Positions 62,479 through 64,000 of a DNA stretch of 64,000 nucleotides are shown one piece after another. Under the pieces are notes generated by a model that saw only the letters and a program-made list of their open reading frames with translations, had not been told where the DNA came from and ran no database searches. Both the position numbers and the translations under genes were made by a program. Positions within the stretch are counted from its first letter, which is position 1. The number at the start of each line of letters is the position of its first letter. Origin of the DNA: Paenibacillus harenae (lineage in GTDB: Bacteria; Bacillota; Bacilli; Paenibacillales; Paenibacillaceae); assembly GCF_030812415.1 (NCBI RefSeq), contig NZ_JAUSST010000004.1:558001-622000 (forward strand). The letters are read 5' to 3'.

Positions 62479-64000
62479 ATGAAGAGGGCTGATGAAGAGT
62501 GGGATTGGGATAAGCTGCGCGAGCCGGATAACGGCTATAGATCCGTTCCGCTTTGGTCATGGAACGACAAGCTGGAGATTGATGAGCTGGAACGCCAGAT
62601 CGAGGAGATGAATCGCGCCGGGATCGGCGGCTTTTTCATGCATGCGAGAGGCGGACTTCAAACGCCTTACATGGGCGAGGAGTGGATGAACGCCGTCCGC
62701 GCATGCATCAAGAAAGCGGAATCGCTGGGCATGGAGCCGTGGTTCTATGACGAGAACGGCTGGCCAAGCGGCTTCGGCGGGGGGAGCGTACCGGCTCTTG
62801 GCCTTGCTTATCAGCAGAAGAGGCTGGCTATGGAAAGGGCGCCTTTCAGCGGGGAGGACAGGTCGAGCGATCTCGGCTATTACACTTTGACAGAGCAAGG
62901 CAACGTGCGAGTGCCCGAGGAGAGAATCGCGGAAGCCGAGGTTCGAATCTATTGGAAAGTGAACCCTTATTATATCGACACTTTAAACGGGCAAGCGGTC
63001 CGCGCTTTCATCGATAGCACATACGAAGCTTATTGGGCTGCCTTCGGCGAGGAGTTCAAGCATGTGCTGAAGGGCGTGTTCACAGACGAGCCGCAGTTCG
63101 GTAGGGGAGAAATTCCTTGGTCGTTCAACTTGGAAGAGGCGTACCGCAAGCGAAACGGCAGCAGCGTGCTCGATATTCTTCCCAGCTTGTTCTTGGATGC
63201 CGCCGATGCGAAGGAGCATCGTTATCGGTTCTGGTCCTGCGTAACCGAGCTGTTCACTGCAAGCTACGCGAAGCAAATCGGCGATTGGTGCGGGGAAAAA
63301 GGCTGGTCTCTTACGGGACATGTGGTAGACGAGCAGACGCTTATGGGGCAAGCGACGTCGGTCGGCGACCTGATGTCCTTCTACGAATATATGCAAATTC
63401 CGGGCTGCGACTGGCTGGGTCGCTTCGTTGGCGAGGAGCCGCTCGTTCCTAAGCAGGTGGGCTCGATCGCGCGCCAGCTTGGCAAGAAACGGACGATTAC
63501 GGAGAGCTATGGCTGCTCCGGCTGGAACGTCAGCCTGCAAGACTTGAAGCGGATCGGCGAGTGGCAGTTCGTGCACGGCATTAATTTGATGTGCCAGCAT
63601 TTGCAGAGCTACAGCCTCCGTGGACTGCGCAAGAGGGATTATCCGCCGTCCTTGTTTTACCAGCAGCCGTGGTGGCCGGAGTATCGGCAATACAACGACT
63701 ATTTCGCCAGGCTGTCCATGCTCCTTGCGGAAGGAGAGAGACAGGCCGGCATATTGCTTCTGCATCCGATACGAACGGCTTGGGTGGAGCAGCAGGGCTT
63801 CGACAGCACGGCCATTCGTCCTTACCACGAAGCTTTCGCGGGACTTTCACGGCAGCTATGCCGCTCGTTTTTGGAGCATGATTACGGCAGCGAAAGCGTG
63901 CTTGAGCGGCATGGCAGGATCGAAGGCGGGCGGCTTATCGTCGGTGAGGCGAGTTACTCGGCGGTCATTATTCCGCCAAGCGTGACATGGAGCAGGTCGA
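62479..64000 (+). CDS. GH106-like glycosidase (alpha-L-rhamnosidase type), cut by window end
   Basis: The frame opens with ATG at 62479 after GAGGAGG and remains open to the last base, giving at least 507 residues; family members usually exceed 800. The N-terminal barrel motif is clear: SVPLWSWNDKLEIDELERQI, then EMNRAGIGGFFMHARGGL, then AESLGMEPWFYDENGWPSGF-like text at about 70-100, and later VFTDEPQFG and GWSLTGHVVDEQ with acidic residues in the expected active-site strands. There is no signal peptide, so it acts in the cytoplasm on imported oligosaccharide. Family assignment to GH106 is from motif recall and should be treated as probable. Confidence 0.82.
   Translation, partial: MKRADEEWDWDKLREPDNGYRSVPLWSWNDKLEIDELERQIEEMNRAGIGGFFMHARGGLQTPYMGEEWMNAVRACIKKAESLGMEPWFYDENGWPSGFGGGSVPALGLAYQQKRLAMERAPFSGEDRSSDLGYYTLTEQGNVRVPEERIAEAEVRIYWKVNPYYIDTLNGQAVRAFIDSTYEAYWAAFGEEFKHVLKGVFTDEPQFGRGEIPWSFNLEEAYRKRNGSSVLDILPSLFLDAADAKEHRYRFWSCVTELFTASYAKQIGDWCGEKGWSLTGHVVDEQTLMGQATSVGDLMSFYEYMQIPGCDWLGRFVGEEPLVPKQVGSIARQLGKKRTITESYGCSGWNVSLQDLKRIGEWQFVHGINLMCQHLQSYSLRGLRKRDYPPSLFYQQPWWPEYRQYNDYFARLSMLLAEGERQAGILLLHPIRTAWVEQQGFDSTAIRPYHEAFAGLSRQLCRSFLEHDYGSESVLERHGRIEGGRLIVGEASYSAVIIPPSVTWSRS

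Noticed and set aside
1..64000. tRNA, rRNA, CRISPR arrays and complete insertion sequences
   Set aside because: None was recognised on reading; a covariance-model scan would be needed to exclude small RNAs and riboswitches.

Overview
The window reads as chromosomal DNA of a spore-forming, Gram-positive Firmicute of the Paenibacillaceae (Paenibacillus or Cohnella type). The signs are an alpha/beta small acid-soluble spore protein, a CotF-type coat protein, a copper-amine-oxidase-N stalk-domain secreted protein, strong AAGGAGG ribosome sites with frequent TTG and GTG starts, and repeated LplB/YtcP-type sugar ABC cassettes with YesM/YesN-type two-component systems. I see no rRNA, tRNA, CRISPR array or complete insertion sequence.

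Bases 1-8600 are an accessory stretch. It holds a 5'-truncated gene, a MarR regulator with a small membrane protein, a DinB-like protein, and a minus-strand toxin/immunity pair in which a PrsW-type membrane protease is fused to a nuclease-like C-terminus. A scar of gene remnants follows (DUF5694-like, GNAT, SDR). A redox/efflux locus comes next: flavodoxin-fold oxidoreductase, HxlR regulator and DHA2 efflux pump, with three near-identical copies of a probable operator. Bases 8600-15700 carry a spore protein, an ECF sigma/anti-sigma operon, a pectate-lyase remnant, a ParB-like protein and a NarL-type two-component system facing a small membrane protein across a palindrome-rich spacer.

Bases 15712-24654 are one giant secreted YD/RHS-repeat protein (about 2980 residues) with fibronectin-like domains and a distinct C-terminal tail. 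Bases 24900-29400 carry CotF, a P-loop kinase, a stalk-domain secreted protein, a methyltransferase pseudogene, an ankyrin protein and a thioredoxin-like membrane protein.

Bases 29676-35049 are the first sugar-uptake cassette (two permeases, a binding lipoprotein, and a YesN-type regulator with no kinase beside it). Bases 35074-36975 are an Msr(D)-like ABC-F gene behind a 400-base leader with two tiny reading frames and several hairpins, which looks like antibiotic-responsive attenuation. Bases 37083-46140 hold an OmpR-type two-component pair, an AraC regulator, pyruvate kinase, a peptidoglycan-binding glycine/alanine repeat protein and tandem DUF445 proteins.

Bases 46141-64000 form a carbohydrate-utilisation island. 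It has an AraC regulator divergent from a GH130 gene, a permease/permease/lipoprotein set, a secreted clan-GH-D-like glycosidase with three binding modules, a YesM/YesN pair, a second lipoprotein/permease/permease set, and a GH106-like gene cut by the window end. The likely logic is that extracellular cleavage of a plant or microbial glycan is followed by uptake through two ABC importers, intracellular cleavage by GH130 and GH106-like enzymes, and control by the AraC and YesMN regulators and possibly CcpA. The substrate is inferred only from enzyme families.
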